Below are positions 44,886-55,407 of a stretch of DNA of 64,000 nucleotides, piece by piece. A program made the translations under genes and the position numbers. Source of the DNA: Thalassoglobus polymorphus (lineage in GTDB: Bacteria; Planctomycetota; Planctomycetia; Planctomycetales; Planctomycetaceae); contig NZ_CP036267.1 in the NCBI RefSeq assembly GCF_007744255.1, positions 2,359,500 through 2,423,499 of the forward strand. The letters are read 5' to 3'. Numbering within the stretch: the first letter of the stretch is position 1; every line of letters starts with the position of its first letter. Under the pieces are notes generated by a model that did not search any database, was not told the origin of the DNA, and saw nothing but the letters and a program-made list of their open reading frames with translations.

Positions 44886-46787
44886 ATGCTGACCATTATT
44901 TCGTTTGTGTTTTTTACTTCGCTTGTTGGCCTGATTACGTGGTTGCTCACTCGCAATGATAACCACGAGAGTTCCGCAGGATACTTTCTTGCTGGTCGAA
45001 GCTTGACTGGCGGGTTCATCGCCGGATCACTATTGCTCACGAACTTGTCGACCGAGCAACTTGTCGGCTTGAATGGCGCCGCTTATGCCGATGGCTTGTG
45101 TGTTATGGCCTGGGAAGTGATCGCTGCCGTCTCTCTTGTGATTCTCGCTTTACTTTACCTTCCCCGGTACCTGAAAAGCGGAATCGCAACAGTTCCACAA
45201 TTTTTGGAGAAGCGATTCGATCGTGGGACTCGTGCAATCACAACGATGATCTTTCTGGTTGCCTACGCGGGGATCTTGCTGCCGATCATTTTGTATACCG
45301 GTGCCAAAGGGCTCACAGAAATTCTCGACATGTCTACCCTGACAGGGATTGATGACGAATTCACCTTGATTACCGTGACTGTTTGGCTGATCGGTGTGAT
45401 TGGTTCGATCTACGCGATTTGGGGTGGCCTGCGCAGCGTGGCTGTCTCTGATACGCTCAATGGTTTCGGATTGCTCGTTGGCGGAATTCTCATTGCCTAT
45501 TACGGTCTTGTGACAGTCAACCCGGACGGAGCACTCGCAGGTTTGGAGACACTTCACAAGGCGACCCCAGAGAAATTCAACTCCATCGGCGGTCCCAGTC
45601 AGTCGGTCCCATTTTCGACTTTGTTCACCGGCGTGCTATTGCTCAACCTTTTCTATTGGACAACCAATCAGCAAATTATTCAGCGGACATTTGGAGCAAA
45701 AAGTCTGGCTGAGGGGCAAAAAGGTGTCTTGGTTGCAGGAGTGTTCAAAGTTCTTGCTCCAATGATTCTCGTCTTGCCGGGCATGATTGCGTTTTTTCTT
45801 TATGGACGTGTCCAGGTTGGAGATGAGATTGTCCCAGTCCTCGACAAGACGACAGAAACCGTGGCGATGGTGATGTCGGCAGGAGATGAACAAAAAATTG
45901 TCCATGGTGCGGAAGTTCAAGAGCTTCTTAAGGTCGACTCAGAGGAGGCTGCGTTGACTTCGAGAATGACAACTCTTGAGGATGCCGATGGAAAAACATG
46001 GGAAGTTGAAAAGCTGTTCGGACCTGGTGTGGTCGTGATCGCCGGAGCGGATGGGAAGAACCAGTATCTGGAAAATTTGAGTGAGGCGGAGCTTGCCAGA
46101 ATTCTTCCGCCGAGAGAAAAAGATAAAAGCTACGGTCGCCTCGTTCAAAATGTTCTTCCTGGCTGGCTGAACGGATTTTTTGCAGCTGCTGTGATTGGAG
46201 CAATTTTGAGTTCTTTCAACTCCGCACTGAACAGTACCGCGACTCTGTTCAGCTTGGGAGCCTATAAAACTGTGCTACACAAAAACGCTTCGGACCAGCA
46301 GGTCATTCGGGCTGGGAAAATTTTCGGAATTGTGATTGCAATCGTTTCGATGCTGGCAGCTCCGATGCTCTTGGGGCAAGACAGTATCTTTGGATACCTG
46401 CAGAAGATGAACGCCATCTACTTCATCCCGATCTTCTCAGTGATGCTGATTGGTCAACTCACCAAAACGGTTCCTGCAATGGCAGCCAAGGTTGGATTGA
46501 TCGCCAGCTTCGCAGCTATTTGCCTTGGATATTTCTTTCCACCAGTGGCGAAGGTCGTAGGTCAGATTCATGAGTTTCACTTCATTGGGGCAGTCTTTCT
46601 AGGAACAATTCTTCTGATGCTGTTGATTGGGAAAATCAAGCCGAGAGAAACTCCATGGGTGCAGGAATACTCCCGCGACGTTGATCTCACTCCATGGGTT
46701 TTCGCGAAGCCGCTTGGAATCGGCCTCGTGATTTTTGTGTTGGCGATCTACGTCTACTTCGCAGATTTCTCAATCTTGTCAGCCTGA
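44886..46787 (+). CDS. Sodium:solute symporter (SSS/SLC5 family) with a soluble insertion
   Basis: This 633-residue transporter has about 14 membrane helices. It keeps family features: AGRSLTGGFIAGSLLLTNLSTEQLVGLNGAAY near the N-terminus, YTGAKGLTEI, LFYWTTNQQIIQRTFGAKS, and GWLNGFFAAAVIGAILSSFNSALNSTATLF with the sodium-site serines. It resembles the vSGLT-like sugar branch. Residues of about 308-418 (DNA about 45811-46140) form a polar insertion between two helices, not usual for the family. It predicts Na+-driven uptake of a sugar or related solute. I chose ATG 44886 because the helix begins there; ATG 44871 is possible. Confidence 0.88.
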   Translation: MLTIISFVFFTSLVGLITWLLTRNDNHESSAGYFLAGRSLTGGFIAGSLLLTNLSTEQLVGLNGAAYADGLCVMAWEVIAAVSLVILALLYLPRYLKSGIATVPQFLEKRFDRGTRAITTMIFLVAYAGILLPIILYTGAKGLTEILDMSTLTGIDDEFTLITVTVWLIGVIGSIYAIWGGLRSVAVSDTLNGFGLLVGGILIAYYGLVTVNPDGALAGLETLHKATPEKFNSIGGPSQSVPFSTLFTGVLLLNLFYWTTNQQIIQRTFGAKSLAEGQKGVLVAGVFKVLAPMILVLPGMIAFFLYGRVQVGDEIVPVLDKTTETVAMVMSAGDEQKIVHGAEVQELLKVDSEEAALTSRMTTLEDADGKTWEVEKLFGPGVVVIAGADGKNQYLENLSEAELARILPPREKDKSYGRLVQNVLPGWLNGFFAAAVIGAILSSFNSALNSTATLFSLGAYKTVLHKNASDQQVIRAGKIFGIVIAIVSMLAAPMLLGQDSIFGYLQKMNAIYFIPIFSVMLIGQLTKTVPAMAAKVGLIASFAAICLGYFFPPVAKVVGQIHEFHFIGAVFLGTILLMLLIGKIKPRETPWVQEYSRDVDLTPWVFAKPLGIGLVIFVLAIYVYFADFSILSA

Positions 46788-46896
46788 CGCATCAGCTTGT
46801 TCTCCGCCTGATCCGATAACTTGGAGATCGTCTCTCTCTCAAAGACTAAGGGAATACCCTCTATCTAAGAGTTTTCAGAGGGGCAACTGTTCAGGT

Positions 46897-47709
46897 TCAG
46901 CGAACGAAGAGAGACAATTCGCTGAACGGAGCTTTGAACTTGGAGAGTAAGTACTGGCGACGTGCTCTTTTTTGTGCGGCTCTGGATGATTTTTTCGCTT
47001 TGGGGAATTCACGGATCCAAATATTTCGGAAATGTATTTCCGATCCTTCGCTTTGCAGCGAGATTGAACCTTGCTTCGGTTCACAGTCCTCAACAGAACC
47101 GACTTTCTGGTCATTTACGGTGACAGTCACAGTCCCGTCGAGACTTGTAATAACACAGCGGTTCCATTGATTGATTGGGCGGGCGAGCATCGGAATATTT
47201 CTTAATTCATTGCTGGACTTTGCTCCTCCACTCGGGAAGACGCTCCCTGCAAAGGGCTGCTGCAACTGGACCTGTAATGAAGTTGGCCAGATTCTGTCGT
47301 CGCCAGTCGTGTAAACAAGTACACCGCTGTTTCCATTTTCGTCGTTTGGAAATCGCCACTCTAACCCGAACTCGAAGTTCTCGTATTTCTTCTTTGTTCG
47401 AATGTATCCGTATGGCTGTCCGCTACAGATGACGAAAGGAACTCCTGTTTCCCTATCTTCTGCATAGGTCCAGGTGTCTGGAAACTTTGCGTCTTTCTTG
47501 CCTGAAAAGAAGGTCCACGTCTCGCCGGGGAAATTCTTCGAGATAAGGTGGCTTTTGGGAGCCACTTCCAGCTCGGGAGATGTCATTTCAGTCGTTTTTA
47601 CTTCTTGACAAATCCCGGACGAGTCGATCATAAATGTGAGAATGATCGCAGGAATTATGACAAAAAATCGCTGATCAACAAATAATCTTAGGGACATCAG
47701 TCGGTGCAT
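46897..47709 (-). CDS. Exported DUF1080 (3-keto-disaccharide hydrolase-like) protein
   Basis: The 270-residue protein has an N-terminal hydrophobic export signal (FFVIIPAIILTFMI). Its concanavalin-like beta-sandwich carries the DUF1080 pattern: GETWTFFSGKK, YENFEFGLEWRFPNDENGNSGVLVYT, SLQVQLQQPFAG, QWNRCVITSLDGTVTVTVNDQKVG, and the ending GSISLQSEGSEIHFRNIWI. The family includes 3-keto-disaccharide hydrolases and glycan-binding proteins. A basic tail of about 25 residues follows the domain (KSSRAAQKRARRQ). The first Met may be residue 1 or 5. It lies next to the SSS symporter on the opposite strand. Confidence 0.85.
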   Translation of the reverse strand: MHRLMSLRLFVDQRFFVIIPAIILTFMIDSSGICQEVKTTEMTSPELEVAPKSHLISKNFPGETWTFFSGKKDAKFPDTWTYAEDRETGVPFVICSGQPYGYIRTKKKYENFEFGLEWRFPNDENGNSGVLVYTTGDDRIWPTSLQVQLQQPFAGSVFPSGGAKSSNELRNIPMLARPINQWNRCVITSLDGTVTVTVNDQKVGSVEDCEPKQGSISLQSEGSEIHFRNIWIREFPKAKKSSRAAQKRARRQYLLSKFKAPFSELSLFVR

Positions 47710-47837
47710 ATTCTCAGCACTCTACTGTCAAGCCTTTTCCACGAAGCTACCGGAGAATTTACTCTCCTGCCTGAGGAAACGCAATTGTTCAAGGGATAAT
47801 CCATGTCGAATGTAAGAAGTCAGGGGTGTCAGGTCAG

Positions 47838-50486
47838 TTATTTCGGTGTGGCTTCTCGGAAGATCGTCTGATTGATCGGCTTCGGTTGAACACCGCCAGC
47901 AGGCAGAATTTTTATCGATCCTTGTAAGACGACACGTTTCGGAGCTAAGCAAGACTTGGAGTCACAAGCCTGAGACTGAAGTTGTATCTTCACAGGAATC
48001 TCGCCCTGGCTTCCTTCTGGGACATGCAGAAGTGCTTTCACCAGGACTTTTCCTTCATAGACGGAAAGTGCTTGATCAATCCCTTCCAGTTTGAACTGAT
48101 GCCCTTTGGGATATTGAATCTTGCTGAGTTTTAATTTTGATTCTCCCGCGATTTTTAGTTCAGTCGGGATGACGAAATCAGGCTGTGCGGGGTTCGCATT
48201 GATATGCCAACCTTCCGCGATTGTGATCTCGATTGCGACAGGGACGGTTCCCCCTGCAGTGACGGAATCGAGTCCGAAAAAACCTCGCGGACTAGCTTTT
48301 GCATCTTTGAGTGAATCAGGATTTGCAGGTGCGAGACCGACAATAATAGGGGATTCTTTCGGGGTTTCGGGTTTTGGATCCATCGGAGCAGAGACTCCCC
48401 CTGCAAACAGGTTTCCAGCTCCATTTGGAACACTTTGATTTCCTTGAGAAATCAGAAATGCTTGTGTGGCCATCGCGAAGTAAGGGAGGCTTCCCAGAGA
48501 CTGTCGAAACTGTGAGGCGAACGCATCGATCGTTTGTTGGGCATGCTTTGCGTAAATGCTGTCGCCGGTCAGTGAAGCGAGTTTTGTCAAGTTTTGAATG
48601 CTCACGCTGTTCCCTGAGGGAATCACGCTGTCGTAAGCTGATTTCGTGCGGGCAATGAGGGATTCATGATCGTGTGATGTAAAGAAAAATCCCCCTCGGT
48701 CTCTGTCCCAGAATTGATTGATTTGATTGTCTGTCAATAGCCGGGCTGTGTTGAGCCATTTTTCTTCGCCAGTTGCATCGTGCAAAGCAAGTAGGCCGCT
48801 GACCAGAAAAGCGTAATCGTCAAGGTAGGCCGGGAGAGAGGCTTTGTCGTTCATCGCTGTTCTTAACAGTCTCCCTTCGCGGTCACGGAGCGTGGAAAGC
48901 AGGTATAACGCCGCCTTGTTCGCATGCTCAATGTAGTCTTGCCGCTGAAGGATTTTTCCGGTCCGGGCAAAGGCCCGAATCATCAGGCCGTTCCAACTCG
49001 TTAAGATTTTGTCGTCACGCCGAAGCGGTTTGCGAGTAAGACGTTTTTTTAGCAATTCTGCTCGCATGCGGGAGAGTCGTGTTTCCAGTTCTTCCGCTGG
49101 GAGACCGAGTTGTTGAGCAGTTTCTGCAACCGGACGCGACAAGTGTAAAACGTACCCCTGCTCGAATTTCGACTCCTGGTCGAGTCCGTAGACCGCAGCG
49201 AAATATCGGTATCCATTCGGATTCAGGACGCTCTGAACTTCTTCTTTTGACCAGACATAATATTGTCCTTCGATTCCATCAGTCTCTGCATCCAGTGCGG
49301 AATAAAATGCGCCACCCTTATCGGTCATTTCATTCAGGACAAATTGCATGATCCCTTCTGCGATCTCTCGATAACGTTTTTTGCGGGTCCGCTCATACGC
49401 TTCGGCATACACTTCTGCCAGTTGTGCATTGTCGTACAACATCTTTTCGAAATGAGGGACCAGCCATTCGCGGTCGGTGCTGTATCGATGGAACCCGCCT
49501 CCTAAATGGTCGTAGATTCCGCCATCACCCATTTCGTCGAGTGTCTTGTCCAGCTTCTGTGCCAGCTCAGCTGAGTTCTCGGCATTTCTCGCAATTTGTG
49601 ACTGCAGCAGCATGAGCCGTGAAGGGACCGGAAATTTGGGTTTGTCCGGGACTTTTGGGTTGAAGTCAAATCCACCGTCGACCGGGTCGTAATGGGTGAG
49701 GACAGATTCGATGGAATTCTGAACATCTTTCAGATTGACCGCTCCCCCTTCTGAAAATGAGGGAGGCTGAGAAAGTCTTTTGACTTCGTTGGAGAGCGCA
49801 GTCGCTGTCCGTTGCACTGCTGGCTTTTGCTGATTCCACGCGTCGTTGAGTTGGTTCAGGACGCTCGGGAAACCTGGCCGACCGGGAAGGTCTTCCGGTG
49901 GAAAATAGGTCCCGCCGGCAATCGGTTCTCCGGTGGGAGTCAGGAAGATCGAGAGAGGCCAGCCTCCTCCTTGAGCAGAGCCTGACAGTTGGAAGTAGAC
50001 CTGCAGCGAGAGCATGTAAATTTCATCGAGATCAGGGCGTTCCTCTCGGTCGACTTTGATGCAAATGAAGTGCTCGTTCATGAACTTCGCGATCTCTTCG
50101 TTCTCGAAGACTTTTCGCTCCATCACATGACACCAGAAACAACTGCTGTACCCGATCGAAAGGAAGATTGGCTTGTCCTGCTTCTTGGCAGCATCAAGGG
50201 CTTCCGTTCCCCACGGATACCAGTCCACCGGATTGTAAGCGTGTTGAAGCAGATATGGGCTCGACTCGTTCACGAGCCGGTTCGCCTTCTGTGGATGCTT
50301 TTTCTTGGCATCTTGTCCGAAGAGAGGTTGTGGAATGCTGAACATCCCTGACAGGACAATCCCGAACAGAGCAATGATTGAAAGAAATCGCATACGGGCA
50401 ATCTGACCGTTTGAGTTTGACAAAGATTGTGAATGTTCTTTGAGGCTCTGCATTGACTGCATCTCCGAGGTTGAACTGTCGCTCAT
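47838..50486 (-). CDS. Exported thioredoxin-domain (YyaL/spermatogenesis-associated) protein with DsbD-alpha-like domain
   Basis: The 882-residue protein has a hydrophobic signal ([18 protein letters not shown]), then the DUF255 thioredoxin-like domain with [25 protein letters not shown] and the site [11 protein letters not shown], which is Cys-x-x-Met, not CxxC. An (alpha/alpha)6 barrel of the N-acylglucosamine-epimerase-like type follows (residues 270-690; [24 protein letters not shown]). A C-terminal DsbD-alpha/c-type-biogenesis-like beta domain is at about 755-870 ([36 protein letters not shown]). Function is unproven; redox or cell-envelope quality control is possible. The start is uncertain: ATG 50393 begins the signal peptide directly. 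Confidence 0.8.
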   Translation of the reverse strand: MSDSSTSEMQSMQSLKEHSQSLSNSNGQIARMRFLSIIALFGIVLSGMFSIPQPLFGQDAKKKHPQKANRLVNESSPYLLQHAYNPVDWYPWGTEALDAAKKQDKPIFLSIGYSSCFWCHVMERKVFENEEIAKFMNEHFICIKVDREERPDLDEIYMLSLQVYFQLSGSAQGGGWPLSIFLTPTGEPIAGGTYFPPEDLPGRPGFPSVLNQLNDAWNQQKPAVQRTATALSNEVKRLSQPPSFSEGGAVNLKDVQNSIESVLTHYDPVDGGFDFNPKVPDKPKFPVPSRLMLLQSQIARNAENSAELAQKLDKTLDEMGDGGIYDHLGGGFHRYSTDREWLVPHFEKMLYDNAQLAEVYAEAYERTRKKRYREIAEGIMQFVLNEMTDKGGAFYSALDAETDGIEGQYYVWSKEEVQSVLNPNGYRYFAAVYGLDQESKFEQGYVLHLSRPVAETAQQLGLPAEELETRLSRMRAELLKKRLTRKPLRRDDKILTSWNGLMIRAFARTGKILQRQDYIEHANKAALYLLSTLRDREGRLLRTAMNDKASLPAYLDDYAFLVSGLLALHDATGEEKWLNTARLLTDNQINQFWDRDRGGFFFTSHDHESLIARTKSAYDSVIPSGNSVSIQNLTKLASLTGDSIYAKHAQQTIDAFASQFRQSLGSLPYFAMATQAFLISQGNQSVPNGAGNLFAGGVSAPMDPKPETPKESPIIVGLAPANPDSLKDAKASPRGFFGLDSVTAGGTVPVAIEITIAEGWHINANPAQPDFVIPTELKIAGESKLKLSKIQYPKGHQFKLEGIDQALSVYEGKVLVKALLHVPEGSQGEIPVKIQLQSQACDSKSCLAPKRVVLQGSIKILPAGGVQPKPINQTIFREATPK

Positions 50487-50624
50487 CTTGAGTTTACCCG
50501 TGTGATTGCAAACTTTCGAGAGAAAACCCTGCGAACAACGAGGGATGAGGGCATCCGCTCATTTCTGTTCTTTTAAGTGACATCGCACCAAACACAGGCA
50601 CAGACGATTTCTGAATCAAACATC

Positions 50625-51185
50625 TTATTTGTCGCGGGCTGCTTCGAGGAGTTGAATCCAAGGACCAAGGTAGTGGCCGTTGTCATGAAAAGTTCTTCCG
50701 CTGACGAGGTTCCCATCGACGACACATGGCTCATCGACGAAGATTCCCCCACAAACTTCCAGGTCAAATTTGCATTTGGGAACGGTTGCCATTCGACGTC
50801 CGCGAACGCAGTCAGCGTACGCGGGAATTTCTACCCCATGGCAAACTGAGGCGATCGGTTTATTGGCTTCAAAGAAATACTTTGTTGCTTTGACCAACGA
50901 CTCATCGTACCGAATGTATTCGGGAGCGCGTCCCCCGGAGTACATGATCCCCGCATAATCTTCCGGGACGATGTCTTTGAAGGCGATGTCTGCCTGAAGG
51001 GTGTAGCCTTCCCACTCTTTCGTGATGGTCCAGCCAGGTTTCACTTCGTGCATCACCATTTGGTACAGCCGTTTTTCGGGGGCAGCTACCACAGGTTGAA
51101 AACCAGCTTCGATAAGCCGGTAATACGGGTACATCGTGTCGAGAGTTTCACTCGCATCGCCAATTATGATCAGGACTTTTTCCAT
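50625..51185 (-). CDS. DJ-1/PfpI family protein
   Basis: This 186-residue class I glutamine-amidotransferase-like protein has the nucleophile elbow ASVCHGVE (Cys115, His116), the strand-loop AGIMYSGGRAPEYIRYD, and the early acidic region expected in the family. Members act as deglycases, chaperones or proteases; which applies is not clear from sequence. The ATG at 51185 begins directly with the first beta strand (KVLIIIGD). It is a cytoplasmic protein, 138 bp downstream of the YyaL-type gene start and on the same strand. Confidence 0.88.
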   Translation of the reverse strand: MEKVLIIIGDASETLDTMYPYYRLIEAGFQPVVAAPEKRLYQMVMHEVKPGWTITKEWEGYTLQADIAFKDIVPEDYAGIMYSGGRAPEYIRYDESLVKATKYFFEANKPIASVCHGVEIPAYADCVRGRRMATVPKCKFDLEVCGGIFVDEPCVVDGNLVSGRTFHDNGHYLGPWIQLLEAARDK

Positions 51186-51656
51186 CTGTGTTGACTTTCA
51201 GTTGTCAGTTGAGCTGTCTATGAATGATCAGGTCATTTTCAATGTTTGCCTTGTCCGCGAAGGTCACTTTGATGACTTCGCAGGTTGCTTGGCATCAGGC
51301 AGAGTCCGCAAACGAGATCGAAAAATGTTCTGCATTGCTCCGAGCCTACAGTCGAACCGGAACATATTTTGAACGGATTGCGTCTTATTGTAATAGGTTC
51401 CGCAGCATCACTCATTGGACCTGCGATGTCAAATTCAGAAGTGAATCAGACATCTTTTCCTCTGTTTCATCAGTGCGGATCATTGGCAATGTTCTTGGTG
51501 ATCTATTCCTGGTGGTGTTCGTTGCGTGGAGGCAGACAACTCGTCAGGTTTGGAGAACGGACGTCTGAAGGTTGAAACGGAAACGAATCTTCCACGTATC
51601 TTCTGTGTGGTCTTCCGCGAAAGTTGGGGACTGCATTCATCGTTAAGCCACTGTCA
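51186..51656. other. Intergenic region between two minus-strand genes
   Basis: GCGAAG-G-TCA (51257-51266) can pair with TGACTTCGC (51273-51281), and GTTTGC (51244) with GCAAAC (51308), suggesting a modest stem-loop but no T run. I see no gene. Confidence 0.35.
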
Positions 51657-53582
51657 TCAGTCGTCTGCCGGGCTCAGTTCTACCCATTTCATTTCAACTT
51701 GATCATGTGTCTCGATCTGCCATTCCGTTGGAGTTTCGCTGCCTGCGATTTTTGTTGCGATTCTCTCTTTGCCATCCGCTTCGGTCCAGGCAAATGTAAT
51801 CTTGCAAGATTCCTGATTCTGAATTGGATAGGCCAAGTGTGTTTCGCACCTCAGATATTTCTTTCCACCGTTATTTCGAAATCGGACCTGCACTGAAGAT
51901 GGGGCCTTGGAATCGATCTCCGTATCACCATAACAAAAACTTTGTGACCAAAAGTCGCTCGGTTCGTTTCCTTGCCGGACGATGTGCCAGTCTTTGACCA
52001 CTGGTTTCCATGTGCTTCCCTGATCGGTGGAATATTCAATCTGATACAGATCCTCAGGATCAGGTGGGTTGCTCGAAGCGACATGTGCTGCTGCGTACAA
52101 ATGTGAAGCAGTACGGTTACGGGGTGGTGTGAGTTCAAGTGTCACGCGTGGAGTGTTGAAAGCGCCAGCAATCACGTGTTGTTCAGCATGGGGAACGGTT
52201 GGACCAGCGCTGGTTAAACCAAGCCCGGTCGCTGCAAAGTTGACGGTTGTTCCGTTTGACTTCAGCCTTGGGAACATCGCTGGGTTTGCCTGACAGACGG
52301 TGACGATTTCGAGATTTTCGTCCGCGAGTTCCTCTGCAGGTTTCTCAATCTTCAGCCAATATTGTTGCGATCCTTTGGCGAAGTCCGTCAGGTCAGTTTG
52401 ACCGTTCTCGTATTTTGCCAGATGCCAGCTTCCACCGTGGTTGACCGACACGGAAACCGGAATTGCATTTCGCGTTCGGACCTGTAATCCGTTTCGGCCT
52501 CCAGTTTTATAGACTCCCCAATCGGTGTCGTCCGGAGGAGTTGCAGCGATCAAGTATGGTGTCTGAAACTCCAGGATCACTTCTCTTTCCGACTCCTTGA
52601 TGACTCCTTCTTTGTAGGCATTGCTTTTGAAGTCTGGCTTGTATGTGTAAACCGCATTCCCGTATCGCGCCTGTCCCTGTTGGTATCCACTCCCTTTGGG
52701 AGAGCCTCGGAAGCGTTCCGGCTGGTTCACCCATGTGCGACTCCGTTCGAGTCCGGCAATTCCATTGGCTCGGTAGTTGCGGCCCCAAAAGACAAACGTC
52801 TTTCCGTCTTCCAGTCCGGGCTGGTAATATCGACGTAATGTTTCACCCTTGCGAAGATGAACGCGCGGCGGCGGCCCAGCGTAGCCGGGGAGATGTTCAA
52901 CGACATTGAATTCTGCATACGCTTGAGGATCGTCTCGATGCAAGCCCGCCAACGGCCAACCACGTTGTCGCTCAGGTTGAAATTCTGGATTTGCGATCCG
53001 TGAGAGATCTCTGCCAATCTCCTCAATTGAGAGTAGTCGTTCTCCAGTCGAATCGAACACGACTGTCGAGATGTCATGGTCCAGCAAGACCCAGCGACCA
53101 TCTTGATATGCTCCCCCTTTGAGAAAGACTTCGAGCGCGTTGTGTCCGACAACGCCCACTGTTCGGCTGCGACCATGTCCCAAGATCGCATTCAGTTCAG
53201 CTGTCCATTGCGCGTGAGTCGTCCCACACAAACCGAAGCCATGAGCAAACATGCCTGTCCAGTAATTCCGTGTGGTACAGTTCCCTGACTGGAAGCCTTT
53301 CCCCCATAGGTCCTGTGCCCCTTCTTCACCATGCGCGTAATGAATGTTTCTCCACATCCAGGCAGCGAGTGCGCGGTCTTCATCTGATTGTGGAAGGTGG
53401 CCGGTGACTTTCTGAAACGCAATCGCTTGTGTTTCTTGAAGTCGTTCGAAGGTGGAGCAGGCCAACTCACCGGGATACCAGGGATGGTCAGTGCGGAGTT
53501 GGGGATCGCCCACGCCTGCCTGAGATCGGCTGAAGGATGTGAGGACAAGAATGAGAACAAAACAGGCTCCAGAGTGCCTCAT
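51657..53582 (-). CDS. Exported transglutaminase-like protein with beta-sandwich C-terminus
   Basis: The 641-residue protein has a signal peptide (ACFVLILVLTSFSRSQA). Residues 60-175 look like a transglutaminase/papain-like fold. The possible catalytic Cys119 is in GFGLCGTTHAQW, His147 in VVGHNALEVF, and Asp168 or Asp170 in WVLLDHD; order and spacing fit the superfamily triad. The remaining 450 residues are beta-rich with no motif I recognise (VRTRNAIPVSVSVNHGG, LELTPPRNRTASHLYAAAHV, QIEYSTDQGSTWKPVV), the last one sialidase-like in flavour. It may crosslink or cleave cell-surface proteins or glycans. It is a lone gene with a family A repeat upstream. Confidence 0.65.
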   Translation of the reverse strand: MRHSGACFVLILVLTSFSRSQAGVGDPQLRTDHPWYPGELACSTFERLQETQAIAFQKVTGHLPQSDEDRALAAWMWRNIHYAHGEEGAQDLWGKGFQSGNCTTRNYWTGMFAHGFGLCGTTHAQWTAELNAILGHGRSRTVGVVGHNALEVFLKGGAYQDGRWVLLDHDISTVVFDSTGERLLSIEEIGRDLSRIANPEFQPERQRGWPLAGLHRDDPQAYAEFNVVEHLPGYAGPPPRVHLRKGETLRRYYQPGLEDGKTFVFWGRNYRANGIAGLERSRTWVNQPERFRGSPKGSGYQQGQARYGNAVYTYKPDFKSNAYKEGVIKESEREVILEFQTPYLIAATPPDDTDWGVYKTGGRNGLQVRTRNAIPVSVSVNHGGSWHLAKYENGQTDLTDFAKGSQQYWLKIEKPAEELADENLEIVTVCQANPAMFPRLKSNGTTVNFAATGLGLTSAGPTVPHAEQHVIAGAFNTPRVTLELTPPRNRTASHLYAAAHVASSNPPDPEDLYQIEYSTDQGSTWKPVVKDWHIVRQGNEPSDFWSQSFCYGDTEIDSKAPSSVQVRFRNNGGKKYLRCETHLAYPIQNQESCKITFAWTEADGKERIATKIAGSETPTEWQIETHDQVEMKWVELSPADD

Positions 53583-53757
53583 GATGACTCCCTTAATTTT
53601 GAGAAATTCAGCTGCGAAGAGCCTGACTGGGAAGTGTCATTTGAAGTTGAACGGATCGCAACGCTCAATCGGTTCGACTGGCTGATCCGTCCCTGATTAT
53701 GGCACAAGCATGACCGCCCTGACCATGTTCATGGCTATTCATTTCACCCAAAAGCCT

Positions 53758-53860
53758 TAGAGCATCTTTCGAACTGGTGTACAGATTCTGCCTCGTGGCG
53801 AACAGCATTTTGTTAGAGAAATGCGTTCGGCACGGGCAGGCGGTAGAGCAAATTGCTCTA
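53758..53860 (+). repeat. Dispersed repeat family A, best complete copy (103 bp)
   Basis: It begins with TAGAGCATC and ends with TAGAGCAAATTGCTCTA, a 17-bp perfect palindrome, so the outer ends form a TAGAGCA/TGCTCTA inverted repeat. Internal blocks are CTGCCTCGTGGCGAACAGCA and AGAGAAATGCGTTCGGCACG. This is the reference for the other copies. It lies in the gap 53583-54004, which has no gene. Confidence 0.8.
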
Positions 53861-54004
53861 TGAGCAAATCGGGTAAGCAGAATCGGGTAAGCAGAATCGC
53901 AGGCGTGCCTGAAATGACTCACTGTAGGCAACTTCGATGCGCAACCGAAACAGGCAACCTTTGGCGACCTTATTGTTTATTGGTTCAAGAGAAAGAGAAT
54001 CCAA

Positions 54005-55117
54005 TCACCTCTGATTTGCCATCTTGATCAGGATCTCCGCTCCCTGTTCGAGTGTCTCCTGAGTCGCAGCGTAGGAGACTCGGAAATGTGTATCCTCCGA
54101 GCTGAAAACATTACCGGGAATGATGAGCAGATTGTTTTCTATCGCTTTCTTGACGAACTCGGTTCCCGTTCCCCAAGGGGCTTTGATAAACATGTAGAAA
54201 GCTCCGCCAGCGCCATGGATCTCGTAGTGGCCCTGGAGTTTATCCCGTAGAAAATCACGCTTTTGTTTGTACTCTGCAACACGGTCTGAAATGTCGTAGT
54301 CCCAAGCTTCCGAGGCAGCCCATTGCATCGGATGAGGAGAGCAGACAAAGGTGAACTGCTGGAGTTTAATCATCTGCTGAATGATATGTTCTGGGCCATG
54401 GCACCAACCGACACGCCAACCGGTCATTGAATGTGATTTACTGAAACCGTCAATCACGATCGTCTGGTCGTTGTATTTCGCCGGACTGACGAATTCCTCG
54501 TCGTAGCAGAACGCGCGATAGATTTCGTCGCTGATCAATGCGATGTTGTGCTCGCGAGCAAGCTCCGCAAGAGCTTTCACTTCCTCTTCACTCGCGACAT
54601 GCCCCGTTGGATTCGCTGGACTGTTGAAGAGGATAACTTTCGTTTTCTCTGTGATGGACGCGCGCAGCTTCTCAATGGGAATCGTGAAATCCGGGTAGGT
54701 GTTAATTGACTTGTAAGTCCCTCCCGCGAGCGTCGTCAAATGCTTATACATCACGAACCATGGGTCGAACGCGATGACCTCGTCTCCCGGATTGACGAGG
54801 CTGCACAAAGCGAGCATCAATCCGCCACTCGTTCCACTGGTGACGAATGCTTTTCGATCGGCGTGACCGTACTCAGAGTCGACACTTTGCTGGATTGTAT
54901 CCAGTAGCGGTTTGATTCCTTGCGATTGGCTGTAGGCATTTCGCCCCTGATCAACAGCTTCCTTCAACGCATTCTTTATCGACTCCGGAGTATCAAAATG
55001 CGGCTGGCCAATGCTTAGGTTGACCGGATTCGTCATGTTGGCTGCGAGGTCAAAGACCTTCCGAATTCCAGATGCATCGATCTGGTGCATTCGATTTGCG
55101 ATCCACTCTTCACTCAT
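54005..55117 (-). CDS. Class I/II PLP-dependent aminotransferase
   Basis: This 370-residue fold-type I aminotransferase is of the aspartate/aromatic type. It has Asn168 in NSPANPTG, the pyridine-binding Asp197 and Tyr200 in ISDEIYRAF, the Schiff-base Lys227 in DGFSKSHSMTGWRVGW, and the C-terminal substrate Arg in FRVSYA. It is slightly shorter than AspC. The substrate is probably an amino acid plus 2-oxoglutarate; specificity cannot be read. The ATG at 55117 starts the usual N-terminal helix. It is a lone gene, divergent from the PhoD-like gene. Confidence 0.9.
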   Translation of the reverse strand: MSEEWIANRMHQIDASGIRKVFDLAANMTNPVNLSIGQPHFDTPESIKNALKEAVDQGRNAYSQSQGIKPLLDTIQQSVDSEYGHADRKAFVTSGTSGGLMLALCSLVNPGDEVIAFDPWFVMYKHLTTLAGGTYKSINTYPDFTIPIEKLRASITEKTKVILFNSPANPTGHVASEEEVKALAELAREHNIALISDEIYRAFCYDEEFVSPAKYNDQTIVIDGFSKSHSMTGWRVGWCHGPEHIIQQMIKLQQFTFVCSPHPMQWAASEAWDYDISDRVAEYKQKRDFLRDKLQGHYEIHGAGGAFYMFIKAPWGTGTEFVKKAIENNLLIIPGNVFSSEDTHFRVSYAATQETLEQGAEILIKMANQR

Positions 55118-55407
55118 CGTTTCTGTCCACTTTTCATTCTTTTAGTTCCGCTTGTTCATACTTTGAACAGACCTGTCCCAGCATTGGCGTGCAATCTCGG
55201 TGTTGACGTCGCGGAGTCCTTGCATTCTGACACAACTTCAGCTGTGTGATCTTCTCACTTTACATGTTCGCTGTACATCGTAGAAGTTGAACGAGACAAA
55301 TTATTTGACTCCGACAATTCTCCTCTCTGCGAATGCCCGTTAAGTTATATCGAAAGTTGATGAACCTCTGAGACAAACAATTTTGAATCAAACTCCAGAC
55401 GATCAAT

